Below, piece after piece: positions 24,804 through 34,389 of a stretch of 64,000 bases of DNA. Numbering within the stretch: the stretch's first letter is position 1; each line of letters starts with the position of its first letter. Source of the DNA: Syntrophaceae bacterium (GTDB lineage: Bacteria; Desulfobacterota; Syntrophia; Syntrophales; Smithellaceae); NCBI GenBank assembly GCA_009773315.1, contig WRPE01000004.1, positions 29,261 to 93,260 on the forward strand, given 5' to 3'. Below the pieces are notes generated by a model. That model searched no databases and was not told where the DNA came from. It was given only the letters and a program-made list of their open reading frames with translations. The position numbers were made by a program, and so were the translations under genes.

Positions 24804-25961
24804 TCAAAGGCCAAGTCCTTGAAGGATGTAGGCCAGGGTTATGCCGAGGTATGTTCCAATCACCCAACCGACAATGCCCGTGATGACCCCGGAAAGAACA
24901 ATTTCCTTGTTCTTCAGCGCGGAAGCGACCATGGGCACGAGAGGGGGCGAGCATATTCCCGCAACGGATGTAATGATGACCGTGTCTGCATCTATATTAA
25001 ATATTTTTGCCAGGAGAACGTGCAGCAGCAGACAGCCGAGTATCGTGAAGGTCACATAGGCAATCATGATCGGGGCGGTGGACACCAGGCGGTTAAAGTC
25101 CGCCATGGAACTCACGACGAGACAGAATATCAGAATAAAGTAATTACCGAACTGATAGGTCATCCGGATATTCCTGATCGCAGGCACAAAAGAACAAAGA
25201 ATACCCAGCGTGGAAATGGCGAGGATCGTAATCACAAAAGCCGTATCCTCATGGAACAGGACAAAGGATAAAGCGCTCAAGATAAAGATGAGCACCGACA
25301 GACCCAGTGCCCTCATAAGCGCAATGAAGGTCTTCTTTTCGAATATGCCGGTGTAGGAATCGAAATCAGGGTCCTTTTGCACCGACGCATCCCGGATCGG
25401 TTGGAAGGCGGGTAAAAACTTCAGTAGCACACGCTGTCCGATCGTCATCAGGAAAAGCAGATAGACCGTTGATACCAGAACGTCGGATGTATGCGCGGCG
25501 ATATACAGGGTTTGATCGGTCCGGAGCGCCGTGGCGATCGCACCCAGATTCACCGTTCCGCCGGTATACACGCCCACGAACATTCCGGCAAGTTTCCAGG
25601 TTTCCTCTCCCACCCATCCACGGAAAATAAAAAAGCCAAGAATCGCCACAATCAGTATCACCAGAACCTGCAGCCCGAAGGAAAGAAGCGATTTCCCCGC
25701 TAGCCGGCTCCAGCGCCTTACGTCTATGGAGAAAAACATCAGCGGCAGAGCCAGGCTGATGGCGATCAGCATCAGGGGATTCTGGACGGGAGCAAGATTC
25801 GCGGGAAGGACTCCGATGTTGCCGATCATGATCCCGGCGATGTAACAGATAACTACCGCGCCGAGTTTGTTGCAGATGGAATATTTCCCGGCCAGGTAAA
25901 TGGCCAGAACAGGGAAAAGAAGATAAAACGCGATGAATGTGATGAGAGGAATGCTGGCCAT
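24804..25961 (-). CDS. DUF819-family membrane permease
   Basis: A 385-residue integral membrane protein with about ten hydrophobic segments, for example FYLLFPVLAIYLAG and LVILIVAILGFFIF. It has the glycine-rich GMFVGVYTGGTVNLGAIATAL block typical of the DUF819/YjcL family. These are presumed small-molecule transporters with unproved substrates. It is first in a minus-strand operon with the aminotransferase, 39 bp downstream, and the VOC gene. I infer amino-acid transport, with no direct evidence. Confidence 0.8.
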   Translation of the reverse strand: MASIPLITFIAFYLLFPVLAIYLAGKYSICNKLGAVVICYIAGIMIGNIGVLPANLAPVQNPLMLIAISLALPLMFFSIDVRRWSRLAGKSLLSFGLQVLVILIVAILGFFIFRGWVGEETWKLAGMFVGVYTGGTVNLGAIATALRTDQTLYIAAHTSDVLVSTVYLLFLMTIGQRVLLKFLPAFQPIRDASVQKDPDFDSYTGIFEKKTFIALMRALGLSVLIFILSALSFVLFHEDTAFVITILAISTLGILCSFVPAIRNIRMTYQFGNYFILIFCLVVSSMADFNRLVSTAPIMIAYVTFTILGCLLLHVLLAKIFNIDADTVIITSVAGICSPPLVPMVASALKNKEIVLSGVITGIVGWVIGTYLGITLAYILQGLGL

Positions 25962-26303
25962 AACGCCTCACTTGAAAACAAACATCATTCAGTTACCAAA
26001 CGGTCTCCGGCAATGAGTGGCTGTCAGGGTTTTTTGATAAAAACCTTCTTCCCATATATGAGAGTATAGGGAGGCCCTGTTTGTATGTCAATTGAAATAT
26101 TGGTCACAAAATAAAGAGAAGGCAGTGTTTAATATTCTTTATCTATTTAAAAATGATTGGATGAGCAAGCCACAATTCTTCTCACCGTTGTATTCCATAA
26201 CGGTTCAGAAATATCCGGTTTGAATACCCGGTTGGATCAATAGTAACCATGTAAAGAGTGGAAGCAGGCTCAGGTCATGTCACGGAAGGTTATAAACGGA
26301 CAA
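25962..26303. other. Intergenic gap of about 340 bp
   Basis: It contains the promoter region of the DUF819 operon and the end of the uup operon. I see no gene, clear terminator or repeat in it. Confidence 0.5.
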
Positions 26304-26819
26304 TCAACTTTCCTTGTTCCCGGCAAGCGCATGCAGGACGTCGGAAACCGCGTCCTTGTGCTCCACCAGAATAACTTTAATGCCGGCGCTTCTGCCGGTA
26401 ATCAATTGTCCCAGGGTTTTGCTGTCCACGTCCAACTGGCAGCCCAGGATTCGGAGATGGTGCTCGATGAGGGTCTGTTCGATATGGCGATAAAGACGCT
26501 CTGCACCGTCGTTGGAAAATAAAAGCAGACGGGAGATGCGATCTTTTTGCTGCGCTTTCATCCTCTGCAGCAATTCATCGATTCCCTTTTTTTCAGCGGC
26601 GAGTTTGTCAAAAATATCATCAAACCCAAAGCGGACGCGTCTTTGCAACCTGGCCTTCTTAATCGCGCCGATCAGCGCTTCACTGATGTTGCTTACAGGC
26701 ACTTCTATTTTGCCTTCCGGCCAAAGCCTGGTTTTTCGCGTCACTAATGCCTGACGGATTTTTTCCGCACTGCCTTCCGCTTCCAGTGGACGTGGGAAAC
26801 GTATTGTTGACAAGTTCAT
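26304..26819 (-). CDS. Conserved-looking hypothetical protein following uup
   Basis: A 171-residue soluble, charged protein that I do not recognise. The N-terminal part is rich in K/R and has ISEALIGAIKKARLQRRVRF. A helical middle (KKGIDELLQRMKAQQKDRIS) is followed by an alternating strand/helix C-terminus (LRILGCQLDVDSKTLGQLI, KVILVEHKDAVSDVL), suggesting a small alpha/beta domain. There is no signal peptide or membrane segment. It starts 12 bp after the uup stop with an AAGGAAC ribosome site, so it is co-transcribed with uup and may act with it on ribosomes or RNA. That link is inference. Confidence 0.65.
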   Translation of the reverse strand: MNLSTIRFPRPLEAEGSAEKIRQALVTRKTRLWPEGKIEVPVSNISEALIGAIKKARLQRRVRFGFDDIFDKLAAEKKGIDELLQRMKAQQKDRISRLLLFSNDGAERLYRHIEQTLIEHHLRILGCQLDVDSKTLGQLITGRSAGIKVILVEHKDAVSDVLHALAGNKES

Positions 26820-26831
26820 AAGATGTTCCTT

Positions 26832-28733
26832 TTAAGTCGTAAATTTTGCGGCCAGTTCTTCGAGTTCGTCCCAGCGGTCGTAGGCCGCAGTCATTTTCGT
26901 CTCCAGTTGCTCAAGCCTTGCATTCGCATCCAGCACACGGGCGGGATTGTTGGTTTTATATAAATCCGCAGAATTTAACAACGCCAACAATTGGGCTTTT
27001 TCTTTTTCCATCTTTTCAATTTTTGGAGGCAGCTCTGCAATCTCCTGCGCTTCTTTAAAAGACAATTTACTTTTTTCTTTGGGTTGCTTTTCCTTTTTGG
27101 CTTTTGCCTCTTTGGGCACCGCCTTGGACGTCTTGATTATTGCCGCGCTCTGCCTGAGCCAGTCATCATAACCGCCCACATATTCCTGCAGGCGCCCTTC
27201 CCCTTCCAGCACAATCGTGGAAGTGACAACGTTGTTGAGAAACGTCCGGTCGTGGCTGACCAGCAAGATCGTTCCGCCGTATTCCAGAAGGCGATCCTCC
27301 AGAAGTTCCAGCGTTTCCGCGTCCAGATCATTGGTCGGTTCATCAAGCACCAGCACATTGGACGGCGTGCAAAAAAGCTTGGCCAAAAGTAGACGGTTTC
27401 GCTCGCCGCCGGAAAGAGATGCAACCGGCGCAAGGATCTGCGCGGGCGGAAACAAAAAATCCTGTAAATAGCCGACGACGTGGCGGGGGACGCCGTTGAT
27501 GAAAACGGTATCATTGCCGCAGGCTATGTTGTCTCTCAGAGATTTGCCCTCGTCAAACTGCGCGCGCAGTTGATCGAAATAAGCAATCGCAATCCCCGTG
27601 CCGAGCTTGATCTTCCCGCCGGAGATGGGCAGTTCCCCCAGCAAGACTTTGAGTAGCGTGGTCTTACCGGAACCGTTGGGACCAATAATGCCGATTTTAT
27701 CACCGCGCAAAATCCTCGTGGAAAAAGAATCGATGATCTTTTTATTTTCATAAGCAAAACTGATTTTTTCGGCGTCGGCCACCAGCCTGCCGCTGCGCTC
27801 GGCTTCCGAAACGGCAAGCCGGACATTCCCGTCCCGTTCACGCCTGTGCGTGCGCTCTTCGCGCAGCGCCAGAAGCGCGCGCACGCGTCCTTCGTTGCGC
27901 GTGCGGCGGGCTTTGATACCCTGCCGGACCCAGATTTCTTCCTTAGCCAGTTTTTTGTCAAAGGTTTGCCATTGCTTTTCCTCGCCTTCCTGCATGGCCT
28001 GTCGTCTTTCGAGATACGTCGCGTAATTGCAGGAAAAGGAAAACAGCTTGCTGCGATCGATTTCCAGAATGCGTGTGGCGATTTTTTGTAGAAACGTCCT
28101 GTCGTGCGTGACAAACATCAGGGTCTTGTCGTAATTTTGGAGAAACTCTTCCAGCCAGAGGATGGAATTAATATCCAGATGATTGGTGGGTTCATCCAAA
28201 AGCAAAATATCGGGATCGGTAACCAGCGCTCGCGCTAAGAGCACCCTGCGCTTCAATCCTGCCGATAGCAGCCGGAACTCCGCATTTTCGGAAAGCGACG
28301 TGCGGGAAATCACCGTTTCCACTTTCTGGTGATATTGCCAGGCGCCCGCCGTTTCCAGTTTATGCTGAACCTGTTCGATTTTTTTTAGAAGCGCCGGATT
28401 GTCGCCGTGGGTTAACTGCAAGGTAAGCTCGTGATATTCGTGCAATTGATCCAGATGTTCTTGACCGCCTGCGGCGACCACATCATAGACCACGCCCGGT
28501 AGATCCTCGATATCCTGGGGCATTATCGCAACGCGAACATCCCCGCTGGAAACAATTTCCCCCTGGTCAGGAACAATGTCGCCATGAAGCAGCTTCATCA
28601 ACGTGGACTTACCCGAACCGTTTCGTCCCAGAAGTCCGATGCGTTCCCCCGCTTCAATCTGGAGCGACGCGCCGTCAAGGAGCTGGGGCCCGCCAAAGCT
28701 CACCGAAATGTTATTAATCCAAAGTAACGCCAT
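26832..28733 (-). CDS. uup: ABC-F ATPase, Uup type
   Basis: A 633-residue soluble protein with two ABC cassettes: Walker A GLLGRNGSGKST and GIIGPNGSGKTT, signature LSAGLKRR and LSGGERNR, Walker B LLLDEPTNHLD and LVLDEPTNDLD. An arginine-rich linker of the ABC-F type joins them. The C-terminal coiled coil (PKIEKMEKEKAQLLALL and so on) is typical of Uup. There is no membrane domain. The family acts on ribosomes and on branched DNA. The start is uncertain: 28733 gives the usual N-terminus MALLWINNISVSFGG, but an ATG 12 bases upstream and a TTG at 28769 are in frame, and none has a strong ribosome site. Confidence 0.92.
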   Translation of the reverse strand: MALLWINNISVSFGGPQLLDGASLQIEAGERIGLLGRNGSGKSTLMKLLHGDIVPDQGEIVSSGDVRVAIMPQDIEDLPGVVYDVVAAGGQEHLDQLHEYHELTLQLTHGDNPALLKKIEQVQHKLETAGAWQYHQKVETVISRTSLSENAEFRLLSAGLKRRVLLARALVTDPDILLLDEPTNHLDINSILWLEEFLQNYDKTLMFVTHDRTFLQKIATRILEIDRSKLFSFSCNYATYLERRQAMQEGEEKQWQTFDKKLAKEEIWVRQGIKARRTRNEGRVRALLALREERTHRRERDGNVRLAVSEAERSGRLVADAEKISFAYENKKIIDSFSTRILRGDKIGIIGPNGSGKTTLLKVLLGELPISGGKIKLGTGIAIAYFDQLRAQFDEGKSLRDNIACGNDTVFINGVPRHVVGYLQDFLFPPAQILAPVASLSGGERNRLLLAKLFCTPSNVLVLDEPTNDLDAETLELLEDRLLEYGGTILLVSHDRTFLNNVVTSTIVLEGEGRLQEYVGGYDDWLRQSAAIIKTSKAVPKEAKAKKEKQPKEKSKLSFKEAQEIAELPPKIEKMEKEKAQLLALLNSADLYKTNNPARVLDANARLEQLETKMTAAYDRWDELEELAAKFTT

Positions 28734-28946
28734 AACAATAATCATGTCACAGTCGGCTAAGCCAGGCAAGTTGATTTAAAACAAATGACTCTGGCGGGCC
28801 TACTCAAATCTTTGATTGGCATTAACATTTGTGCGCAGTCTCCGGCACATATTTGTAAGTTGCATAATTTACGTCTTTTGGGTATAAACGCACCGTCTGC
28901 TTCATACCAGACAGATCAAAAAGATTCGAAAATGTTAAGGTAAATC

Positions 28947-31928
28947 ATGGCGGATAGAATCGAAGTTGGGTTTAAAGAAGGCATTCGCGACGCGTTGGGC
29001 GAAAAGACCCAAAAGCGCATTATCGATAATCTGGCGCTGGCCGTTGCCAAAGTGGCCACCATCGAAGTATATACCATCGCCGGCGAGCTTAGCGCCGCCG
29101 AATTGCAGGAAGCAGCCGCTGGGCCCCTCTCTGATCCGGTCATTCAGGAATTTTCTATCAACCGGCCTCTGGCGAAAAATTTTGATTGGCTCATCGAAGT
29201 CGGCTTTCGTCCGGGCGTGACCGATAACGTCGGAAAAACGGCCCGCGAAGCGATTTCTATTTTACTTGGCGAGAATACCGGCGAGCGGAAAATCGCCGTT
29301 TATACCTCCCGCCAATATCTGATCAGCGGCAAAATATCTCAAACCGACGCGGGAAAAATCGCCGCCGGCCTCCTGGCCAACGACTTGATCGAACGCCATC
29401 AAGTCATCGCGGCGGGTGATTTTGATTTTAACCGAGGACTCGCCGCTTTTGTACCGCAGGTAATGGGCAAAGACGAACCGCATGTGACTCATATCAATCT
29501 GGCGGAAGTTGACGCACAGGGCCTTTTAAAAATCAGCCAGGAAAAACTCCTGGCTCTGAATCTGGAAGAAATGCAAGCCATTCAGGCTTATTATCAGAAT
29601 CCCGCCGTCATCAAAGCCCGCAAAAAAGTCGGGTTGAATGAAACCACAACCGATGTGGAACTGGAATGCCTGGCGCAAACCTGGTCCGAACATTGCAAAC
29701 ATAAAATTTTCAACAGCAAAATTGATTATACCGACGGGCGTAATAAATTAAAAATTGATTCGCTTTTTAAAAAATATATCAAAGGCTCGACGGCCAAAAT
29801 CCGCAAGGCCAAAGGCAAGAAGGATTTCTGCCTTTCCGTTTTTGTGGATAACGCGGGCATCATTAAATTCAACGACGATCACAACCTGGTTTTCAAAGTG
29901 GAGACGCACAACTCGCCTTCCGCGCTTGATCCTTACGGCGGGGCGCTCACCGGCATCGTCGGCGTCAACCGCGATCCTTTCGGTACGGGCATCGGCGCAA
30001 AGTTGATTTTCAACACGGATGTGTTTTGTTTTGCCTCGCCCTTTTACAAAAAGAAACTGCCGCCCCGCATCCTGCATCCACGCCGTATTTACGAAGGCGT
30101 GCGCGAAGGCGTCGAACACGGCGGCAACAAAAGCGGCATCCCCACGGTCAACGGAAGCCTTGTTTTTGATAAACGGTATCTGGGCAAGCCATTGGTTTAC
30201 TGCGGCACCGCCGGTATCATGCCCGCGCGCCTTAACGGTAAACCCACACACACCAAGGAAATCAAACCCGGCGACGTGATCATCATGACCGGCGGCAGAA
30301 TCGGCAAGGACGGCATTCACGGCGCGACTTTTTCTTCAGAAGAACTCCATGAAGGCTCGCCGGTTACCGCCGTGCAGATCGGCGATCCCATCACACAGAA
30401 GAAAATGACGGATTTTCTGCTGGTCGCCCGCAATCGTGGCCTTTACCGCGCGATTACCGATAACGGCGCAGGTGGTCTGTCTTCGTCCGTGGGTGAAATG
30501 GCGACCTATTCCGGCGGCTGCGAAATGGATTTGTCGCTGGCACCTCTGAAATACGCGGGCCTTCAGCCCTGGGAAATCCTGGTCTCCGAAGCGCAGGAGC
30601 GCATGTCGCTGGCCGTTGATCCGAAAAAAGTCGATCAGTTTATGGCACTGGCCCGCAAGATGGGCGTGGAAGCCACGGCGATGGGCAAGTTTACCAAATC
30701 CGGAATATTTCATGCCCGCTTTGGTGAAAAAACCGTGGCGTATCTGGATATGGATTTTCTGCACGACGGCGTACCGCAGATGAAACTGGCAGCCCAATGG
30801 AAAGCACCGAAAAACGCCGAGCCGACCTTTGCCGAACCCGCCAATTTAAATAAAGCTTTTATCCGGATGCTCTCACGTCTGAATATCTGCTCCAAAGAAG
30901 CGGTTGTGAGGCAGTATGATCATGAAGTCCAGGGCGGCTCTGTGGTCAAACCCATGGTGGGCGTGCAAAACGACGGGCCGTCGGACGCGGGTATTGTGCG
31001 TCCGCTTTTGGATTCCATGGAAGGCGTGGTGGTGGCGCATGGCATTTGCCCGCGTTACAGCGATATCGACGCCTACCATATGACCGCCTGCGCCATTGAC
31101 GAAGCCATCCGCAATGCTGTGGCGGTGGGCGCTGATCTGAATCATCTGGCGGGGCTGGATAATTTCTGCTGGTGCGATCCCGTTCAGTCCACCAAAACGC
31201 CCGACGGTGAATACAAGCTTGCCCAACTGGTGCGTGCGAACATGGCCATTTATGATTACACCACCGCCTTTGGCGTGCCCTGTATCTCCGGCAAAGACAG
31301 CATGAAAAACGACTACGCCATCGGTAAAACGAAAATCTCCGTACCGCCGACACTGCTTTATTCGGTCATCGGCAAAATCAAGGATGTACGCAAAGCCGTG
31401 ACCATGGACGCCAAGCGGCCGCAGGATCTGGTTTACATTATCGGGGAAACTCGCGATGAACTGGGCGGCTCTGAATGGTTTGCCGAGCACAAAGCCATCG
31501 GCAACAAAGTCCCGCAGGTGGACGTAAAAAAAGCCATCAAAAAGTATCGCGCCCTGCACAAGGCCATCCAGTCAGGCCTTATCGCCTCCTGTCATGATTG
31601 CTCCGACGGGGGCTTAGGCATCGCGCTCATCGAAACCGCGTTTGCCGGTGGCCTGGGCATGAATATCGACTTAAAAGATGTTCCTTATCGCGGCAAGAAG
31701 CGCAACGATTATGTTTTATTTTCCGAGACGGCCAGCCGCTTTGTCGTGACCATCCATCCGAAAGATCAAGGCCGGTTTGAAAAAATCATGGATGGAAGCG
31801 TCCTGAATGAAATCGGCTTTGTCGCAGGCAATGGACTCTTCCAGATCACCGGCCTCAATGGCAAACTGATTATGAAAGAAAAAATCAGCAACCTTAAAGA
31901 AGCCTGGCAGAAGCCGCTTAATTTTTAG
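28947..31928 (+). CDS. purL: Phosphoribosylformylglycinamidine synthase, synthetase subunit with fused PurS-like region
   Basis: A 993-residue FGAM synthetase (purine biosynthesis step 4). Residues 1-165 look like two PurS-type modules in tandem: RIEVGFKEGIRDALGEKTQK and the related LIEVGFRPGVTDNVGKTARE. The catalytic PurL halves follow, with LAQTWSEHCKHKIF, FKVETHNSP and later GGSVVKPMVGVQ. The glutaminase is separate (purQ, 15 bp downstream). Thus it has the PurS-PurL fusion with a separate PurQ, unlike the single-chain E. coli enzyme. The start follows TAAGGT. It is divergent from uup. Confidence 0.93.
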   Translation: MADRIEVGFKEGIRDALGEKTQKRIIDNLALAVAKVATIEVYTIAGELSAAELQEAAAGPLSDPVIQEFSINRPLAKNFDWLIEVGFRPGVTDNVGKTAREAISILLGENTGERKIAVYTSRQYLISGKISQTDAGKIAAGLLANDLIERHQVIAAGDFDFNRGLAAFVPQVMGKDEPHVTHINLAEVDAQGLLKISQEKLLALNLEEMQAIQAYYQNPAVIKARKKVGLNETTTDVELECLAQTWSEHCKHKIFNSKIDYTDGRNKLKIDSLFKKYIKGSTAKIRKAKGKKDFCLSVFVDNAGIIKFNDDHNLVFKVETHNSPSALDPYGGALTGIVGVNRDPFGTGIGAKLIFNTDVFCFASPFYKKKLPPRILHPRRIYEGVREGVEHGGNKSGIPTVNGSLVFDKRYLGKPLVYCGTAGIMPARLNGKPTHTKEIKPGDVIIMTGGRIGKDGIHGATFSSEELHEGSPVTAVQIGDPITQKKMTDFLLVARNRGLYRAITDNGAGGLSSSVGEMATYSGGCEMDLSLAPLKYAGLQPWEILVSEAQERMSLAVDPKKVDQFMALARKMGVEATAMGKFTKSGIFHARFGEKTVAYLDMDFLHDGVPQMKLAAQWKAPKNAEPTFAEPANLNKAFIRMLSRLNICSKEAVVRQYDHEVQGGSVVKPMVGVQNDGPSDAGIVRPLLDSMEGVVVAHGICPRYSDIDAYHMTACAIDEAIRNAVAVGADLNHLAGLDNFCWCDPVQSTKTPDGEYKLAQLVRANMAIYDYTTAFGVPCISGKDSMKNDYAIGKTKISVPPTLLYSVIGKIKDVRKAVTMDAKRPQDLVYIIGETRDELGGSEWFAEHKAIGNKVPQVDVKKAIKKYRALHKAIQSGLIASCHDCSDGGLGIALIETAFAGGLGMNIDLKDVPYRGKKRNDYVLFSETASRFVVTIHPKDQGRFEKIMDGSVLNEIGFVAGNGLFQITGLNGKLIMKEKISNLKEAWQKPLNF

Positions 31929-31942
31929 ACAGGATTAAAGAT

Positions 31943-32767
31943 ATGACCCGCAAAGTAAAAACAATTGTGCTGACCGGCAACGGCACCAACTGTGAAATGG
32001 AAATGGCGCACGCCTGCAAACTCGCCTGCGCCGATCAAATTGATATTGTGCATATCAGTGAATTACTTTTCGGAGAAAAACGTCTATCCGATTATAATTT
32101 TCTGAATCTTCCGGGCGGTTTTCTGGACGGCGACGATCTGGGCTCGGCCAAAGCCGGCGCCAACCGCTTTCTGCATGCGCGCATCGCCGGTTCGAGTGAA
32201 ATGCTTATCGAAAACCTGCTCAAATTTATTGCCGACGGGAAGCTCATTTTGGGCGTCTGCAACGGTTTTCAACTCATGGTGAAACTGGGATTGCTTCCGG
32301 CGCTGACCGGCAATTTTACAAAGCAAAGCAGTACGTTGACCTTTAACGATTCAGGACGATTTGAAGACCGCTGGGTGTATCTCAAGGCCAACGATCAGAG
32401 CCCCTGTGTTTTCACTCGCGGCATCGATACGGTTTATTACCCGGTGCGTCACGGCGAAGGCAAATTTGTGCCGGAAAGCGCCGCCATTCTGAAAGAAATC
32501 GAAAAGAAAAATCTCGTGGCGCTTCAGTATTGCGATCCTACCCGTGCCATCACGATGGACTATCCAGCCAACCCCAACGGCTCAACAAACGCCATCGCCG
32601 GCATCTGCAATGAAACCGGCCGACTCTTCGGTTTAATGCCGCACCCCGAAGCGTTCCTGCACCACACCAACCACCCCCGCTGGACACGCGAAACCCTGCC
32701 GGAAGAAGGCCAGGGCCTGGCGATTTTCCAAAACGCGATCAGCTTTATCCGCGGCAAAGATTTCTAG
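31943..32767 (+). CDS. purQ: Phosphoribosylformylglycinamidine synthase, glutamine amidotransferase subunit
   Basis: A 274-residue class I glutamine amidotransferase. It supplies ammonia to PurL. The nucleophilic cysteine is in GVCNGFQLMVKLG, and the His-Glu pair is in MPHPEAFLHH. LNLPGGFLDGDDLGSAKAG forms the oxyanion region. The gene directly follows purL and is co-transcribed. It ends 14 bp from the convergent btuF-like gene. Confidence 0.93.
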   Translation: MTRKVKTIVLTGNGTNCEMEMAHACKLACADQIDIVHISELLFGEKRLSDYNFLNLPGGFLDGDDLGSAKAGANRFLHARIAGSSEMLIENLLKFIADGKLILGVCNGFQLMVKLGLLPALTGNFTKQSSTLTFNDSGRFEDRWVYLKANDQSPCVFTRGIDTVYYPVRHGEGKFVPESAAILKEIEKKNLVALQYCDPTRAITMDYPANPNGSTNAIAGICNETGRLFGLMPHPEAFLHHTNHPRWTRETLPEEGQGLAIFQNAISFIRGKDF

Positions 32768-32780
32768 TTTTTTCCTAGGG

Positions 32781-33698
32781 TTATCTGGTTGTTTCTAGTG
32801 TAATTTCCGGATGCAATATTTTCGCTGTCTGTTCAATCGCATCGATGAGGCGCGGCGAGGCGCGGCCGATCAGGTCGGTACTCATCGGATAGATTTGTTT
32901 GTTTTTAACCGCTGGAATGTTGGGAAACTGCTCCCAGTATTTTTTGACTTTTTTAAATTCCCTATCCGTGGCCATTGGCGCGAAAAGAAGAATGTCCGGC
33001 GCATGGGCCATGACGCCTTCCGCACTGTACCGCGGATACCGCGCCGTGTCTTTCCCCGCGATATTTGTGCCGCCGGCCCGTTCAATGACGTCGGAAATCA
33101 GTGTGCGCTTGCCCACGGTAATGACGGGATCCATGCCGATCTGGAAAAAAACCCGCGGCTTCTTTTTATTTGAAATTTGCGCCGTGACGACGTCCAGCCG
33201 TCTTTGCAGTTGCGCGGTGAGTGTGCGGGCAGCCTGACGCCGACCGGTCACATCACCGATATGTAAAATGCTTTGAAGAATACCGGCCGTGTCCATCGGA
33301 TTCGTCACATAAACCGTCATGCCGATTTTTTCCAATTGTCGAACCGTCTCCGGCCTGTTGCCGTCGGCTGTCGCCAGAATCAAATCCGGTTTTAGAGAAA
33401 CGATTTTCTCCAGCGACGGATTGGTAAATCCCCCGATGCTTGTTTTTTTTGCGGCGTCCCGAGGCCAGTCACAAAAGCTGGTAACACCGACAATTTTGTC
33501 GTCCAGATTCAAGGCGAAAAGAATTTCTGTGATGCCTGGCGCCAAAGATATAATACGCAGTGGCGTCCCCGCGATGTTGACCTTGCGGCCCACTTCATCA
33601 GTAACAACTCCGGCATGAGCCGCCTCGCCAACAAAAACCGACCAAACAACGGCTAAACTAACGATGGCGGCTTGAGTAATTTTTTTCAATTTATTCAT
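32781..33698 (-). CDS. Periplasmic substrate-binding protein, BtuF-like (cobalamin/iron-chelate uptake)
   Basis: A 305-residue exported protein with signal peptide AAIVSLAVVWSVFVGEAAHA. It has the two-lobed class III binding-protein fold: DEVGRKVNIAGTPLRIISLA, NPSLEKIVSLKPDLILA, and HAPDILLFAP. It resembles BtuF, the vitamin B12 carrier, but ABC permease and ATPase genes are not in the window, and there is no upstream cobalamin riboswitch. A TonB gene sits 29 bp upstream on the same strand, supporting TonB-dependent uptake of a large chelate. Confidence 0.82.
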   Translation of the reverse strand: MNKLKKITQAAIVSLAVVWSVFVGEAAHAGVVTDEVGRKVNIAGTPLRIISLAPGITEILFALNLDDKIVGVTSFCDWPRDAAKKTSIGGFTNPSLEKIVSLKPDLILATADGNRPETVRQLEKIGMTVYVTNPMDTAGILQSILHIGDVTGRRQAARTLTAQLQRRLDVVTAQISNKKKPRVFFQIGMDPVITVGKRTLISDVIERAGGTNIAGKDTARYPRYSAEGVMAHAPDILLFAPMATDREFKKVKKYWEQFPNIPAVKNKQIYPMSTDLIGRASPRLIDAIEQTAKILHPEITLETTR

Positions 33699-33727
33699 AT
33701 CATTTCAAAGAGACGGTGAGGATCCTC

Positions 33728-34294
33728 TCAATCCTTCATACGATAGCGGAAAGAAGCAATAATGTGGATGCGTGACAGTTTGTATTGTGGAGGCAGCGGT
33801 TGAAAAGGCGCGGCGGCCCGAATAACGTCCAGCGTGCCGGAATCAAGATTAACAAACCCGGAAGAAGTCATCCGCGCGGCCTGGAGAAGAGAGCCTTTCG
33901 CGTCAATCGATATTTTGATCACCACCACCCCTTCTTCACTCTTTTCATACGCGCCGGGCGGATACGTCCAGATACGCATAATCTTTTGTTTCACTCCCGC
34001 TAAATAATCCGCATATTTAACATCGGAGGAGCCGATATTCACAGTGTCCTCCCGTCCGCCTTCCGGCATCGGCACCTGTTTTGCTTCGGGAGCTTGCTGC
34101 GGCGTTTTTTCCCGCGCAGTGTTTTCCTCTGTTTTCGGTTCGACCGCGGATTGGGGTTGCGTAATTTCTACCGTGAAAAGTTTTTCGGCTTTAACGTTGT
34201 CACGCAAGTCAACCAAACTGCTGACGGAAATCAGCACGACGTGTCCGATGATGGATATGATGGCCGGCCAAAGGAGAAATTTTTTTGGATCCAT
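33728..34294 (-). CDS. tonB: TonB-family energy transducer
   Basis: A 188-residue protein. It has an N-terminal membrane anchor (FLLWPAIISIIGHVVLISVS), a proline/glutamate-rich periplasmic stretch (about 45-85), and the C-terminal TonB domain with YPPGAYEKSEEGVVVIKISI and FQPLPPQYK. It passes proton-motive energy to outer-membrane receptors. The start at 34294 is chosen because the anchor follows directly and GGCGGGAT lies upstream. It is in an operon with the BtuF-like gene and divergent from tadA. Confidence 0.88.
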   Translation of the reverse strand: MDPKKFLLWPAIISIIGHVVLISVSSLVDLRDNVKAEKLFTVEITQPQSAVEPKTEENTAREKTPQQAPEAKQVPMPEGGREDTVNIGSSDVKYADYLAGVKQKIMRIWTYPPGAYEKSEEGVVVIKISIDAKGSLLQAARMTSSGFVNLDSGTLDVIRAAAPFQPLPPQYKLSRIHIIASFRYRMKD

Positions 34295-34389
34295 GTTATC
34301 CCGCCTGAATAGAATCATATACGGCATTTGCCTCAAAATCAACATTATGATAACCAAAAGGCAACATGAAACAAAGTGGAGAGCAACTG

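Noticed and set aside
23499..25271. A 590-codon plus-strand reading opposite the aminotransferase
   Set aside because: It overlaps three recognised minus-strand genes, has no domain and no ribosome site; antisense shadow.
34295..34389. A cobalamin riboswitch ahead of tonB/btuF
   Set aside because: The divergent tadA start leaves under 100 bp, too short for the element, and no B12-box-like sequence is seen.
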